This document shows positions 14,817 through 15,979 of a stretch of DNA of 15,979 bases, in pieces. Source of the DNA: Cellvibrionales bacterium UBA5860 (GTDB lineage Bacteria; Pseudomonadota; Gammaproteobacteria; Pseudomonadales; Porticoccaceae). The DNA is taken from positions 52,938 to 68,916 of the forward strand of contig DJFY01000126.1 in NCBI GenBank assembly GCA_002431545.1. The letters run 5' to 3'. The notes beneath the pieces were generated by a model that saw only the letters and a list, made by a program, of their open reading frames with translations, had not been told where the DNA came from and did no database searches. The position numbers were made by a program, and so were the translations under genes. The first letter of the stretch is position 1; each line of letters begins with the position of its first letter.

Positions 14817-14835
14817 GCTCCGCCAGTGGCGGAGC
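14817..14835. terminator. Second strong hairpin after the PhoX-like gene
   Basis: GCTCCGCC-AGT-GGCGGAGC is a perfect 8-bp GC-rich stem with a 3-nt loop, 10 bp past the stop codon at 14846-14848. On the minus strand it is followed by ACCTTTTACC, a short T-run, so it may be an auxiliary terminator. On the plus strand no T-run follows, but it could still protect or stop the badH transcript. Confidence 0.45.
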
Positions 14836-14845
14836 AGGCAGGCGG

Positions 14846-15979
14846 TTACGAACCCACGATGCCACGATTTTTGCGCGTAATCACAAACGTACAGTCGCGC
14901 GGAATCGTTACACCGTCCGTAGCTGCAGGGAAGTTCGTCACCGATGGGTCGCCGTTACCTGGGTGTTGCGTGTTGATAAACATGGTTCGGCGATCCGGCG
15001 TCGTGGTGAGCCCGGTAATTTCATCGCCAGTGACACCCGTAAACAACCGCTTTATCTCGCCAGCGGGGTTTTCGCTGCGTGTATCCACGACCAGGCACTG
15101 GTTATTGAGGCCATCCTTTTGCCCGCCATCGGTCTCGATAAAGAGTCGGCCATCCGGGTCAATCCAGATACCATCGGGGTCGGAAAAGCTCTGTTCCGTA
15201 CCGTGGGTGTCTTGCGCAAAGACAAAGATGTCCCATTTAAATGAAGTACCGACGTGACGATGGCTATCGTGCCAGCGAATGATATGACCATCATTGTTTG
15301 GCGCCAGCGGGTTAGCCGCGTTCGCTTCGGTGCGCTGACTGTTGTTGGTCAACGTACAGTAAACGTCGCGGTTGGGCGCCACCGATATCCACTCGGGACG
15401 ATCCATCGGCGTCGCTTCCAGGAGATCGGCAGCCATGCGCGTGTACACCAATACTTCAGCCTGGTCGGCAAAGTTGGCAGCGAGTATCGGGTTGTCGATA
15501 GTAAGCTCTAGCCAGTCGCCTGTACCATCGTCGTTGAAACGCGCGACATACAGTTTACCGTGATCGAGCGGGCTTTTGCCCTGTCTCAGCATTTTGCGCC
15601 AGTTATCGTCGGATACAAATTTGTAAATATAATCAAAACGCTGATCGTCACCCATGTAACAGACGATGCGGCCACCTCGACCGACGGTGATGGTTGCGCC
15701 TTCGTGCTTGATACGACCGAGCGCGGTGCGCTTGACCGGCGTTTGAGTGGGATCCATCGGATCGATTTCCACTACCCAGCCAAAGCGGTTTTCTTCGTTA
15801 GCGTATTCCGGATTGGAAAGGTCAAAACGCGAGTCGAATTTCTCCCAACCGTAATTAAATCCAGTGCTGGAGAAACCGTATCGTTCCTGGCCTGGGGTGG
15901 GCACCCAGGTGTTGTTATTATCGGTAGCGCCGAAATACCCGTTGAAGTTTTCCTCGCAGGTCAGGTAGGTACCCCAGGG
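14846..15979 (-). CDS. PhoX-family (DUF839) phosphatase, 5' end outside the window
   Basis: C-terminal 377 residues of a PhoX/DUF839 protein. The frame is open to the window edge and its start is not included. Family marks: WGTYLTCEENFNGYFG at the very edge, with the cysteine and acidic residues that line the PhoX metal site; EGATITVGRGGRIVCYMGDDQRFDYIYKFVS; LDHGKLYVARFNDDGTGDW; RPEWISVAPN; FSDPDGIWIDPDGRLFIETDGGQ; and GEIKRLFTGVTGDEITGLTTTPDRRTMFINTQHPG. PhoX enzymes are secreted, Tat-exported, calcium- and iron-dependent alkaline phosphatases induced by phosphate shortage. Signal peptide and regulation cannot be judged here. It converges on badH, with hairpins between. Membership of the family is clear. 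Activity as a phosphatase is inferred, as DUF839 also includes uncharacterised proteins. Confidence 0.85.
   Translation of the reverse strand, partial: PWGTYLTCEENFNGYFGATDNNNTWVPTPGQERYGFSSTGFNYGWEKFDSRFDLSNPEYANEENRFGWVVEIDPMDPTQTPVKRTALGRIKHEGATITVGRGGRIVCYMGDDQRFDYIYKFVSDDNWRKMLRQGKSPLDHGKLYVARFNDDGTGDWLELTIDNPILAANFADQAEVLVYTRMAADLLEATPMDRPEWISVAPNRDVYCTLTNNSQRTEANAANPLAPNNDGHIIRWHDSHRHVGTSFKWDIFVFAQDTHGTEQSFSDPDGIWIDPDGRLFIETDGGQKDGLNNQCLVVDTRSENPAGEIKRLFTGVTGDEITGLTTTPDRRTMFINTQHPGNGDPSVTNFPAATDGVTIPRDCTFVITRKNRGIVGS

Overview
The window looks like chromosomal DNA of a gammaproteobacterium. The gene order purL / mltF / tadA is the one found in Escherichia coli and its relatives. ClpB, CnoX, PurL and MltF all have lengths close to their E. 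coli counterparts. Base composition is moderately GC-rich throughout, and I see no integrase, transposase, tRNA, CRISPR array or phage gene. A marine oligotrophic lineage such as Halieaceae or Spongiibacteraceae would fit a cyclic-acid catabolic cluster beside a PhoX-like gene, but that placement is inference.

Left part, 51-7880, all on the minus strand. Read in the direction of transcription it holds purL (purine synthesis), cnoX/ybbN (thioredoxin-TPR chaperedoxin), a 104-residue stand-alone NIF3/YqfO C-terminal-domain protein, and clpB (disaggregase). The first three are closely spaced. clpB sits 133 bp further on behind a plausible heat-shock (sigma-32) promoter. mltF (lytic transglycosylase) diverges from purL at 8050, and tadA (tRNA adenosine deaminase) runs head-on into mltF with 3 bp between the stop codons.

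Right part, 10200-14753. This is a compact catabolic unit: a MarR regulator on the minus strand, divergent from acyl-CoA dehydrogenase, crotonase-type hydratase, MenB/BadI-type ring hydrolase, and short-chain dehydrogenase. The set matches the Rhodopseudomonas palustris cyclohexanecarboxylate route (BadR, AliB/BadJ, BadK, BadI, BadH). In that route the cyclohexanecarboxyl-CoA ring is desaturated, hydrated, oxidised to the 2-keto thioester and hydrolytically opened to pimelyl-CoA. No CoA ligase is present in the window. The control region between regulator and dehydrogenase is readable: a near-consensus sigma-70 promoter for the dehydrogenase, a promoter for the regulator, and an inverted repeat with 11-bp arms lying between and across them. 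A 247-bp gap inside the catabolic gene row carries two sets of short tandem repeats with a period of about 15 bp and may hold extra control.

Right edge. A PhoX/DUF839-family phosphatase gene enters from beyond the window on the minus strand and ends at 14846. It is followed by a cluster of hairpins, one of which is a good intrinsic terminator for that strand.

The most interesting points are active-site changes in two enzymes of the ring-opening cluster: Glu to His in the crotonase and Glu to Asp in the dehydrogenase. The operator-like repeat and the tandem-repeat leader are also worth a second look.
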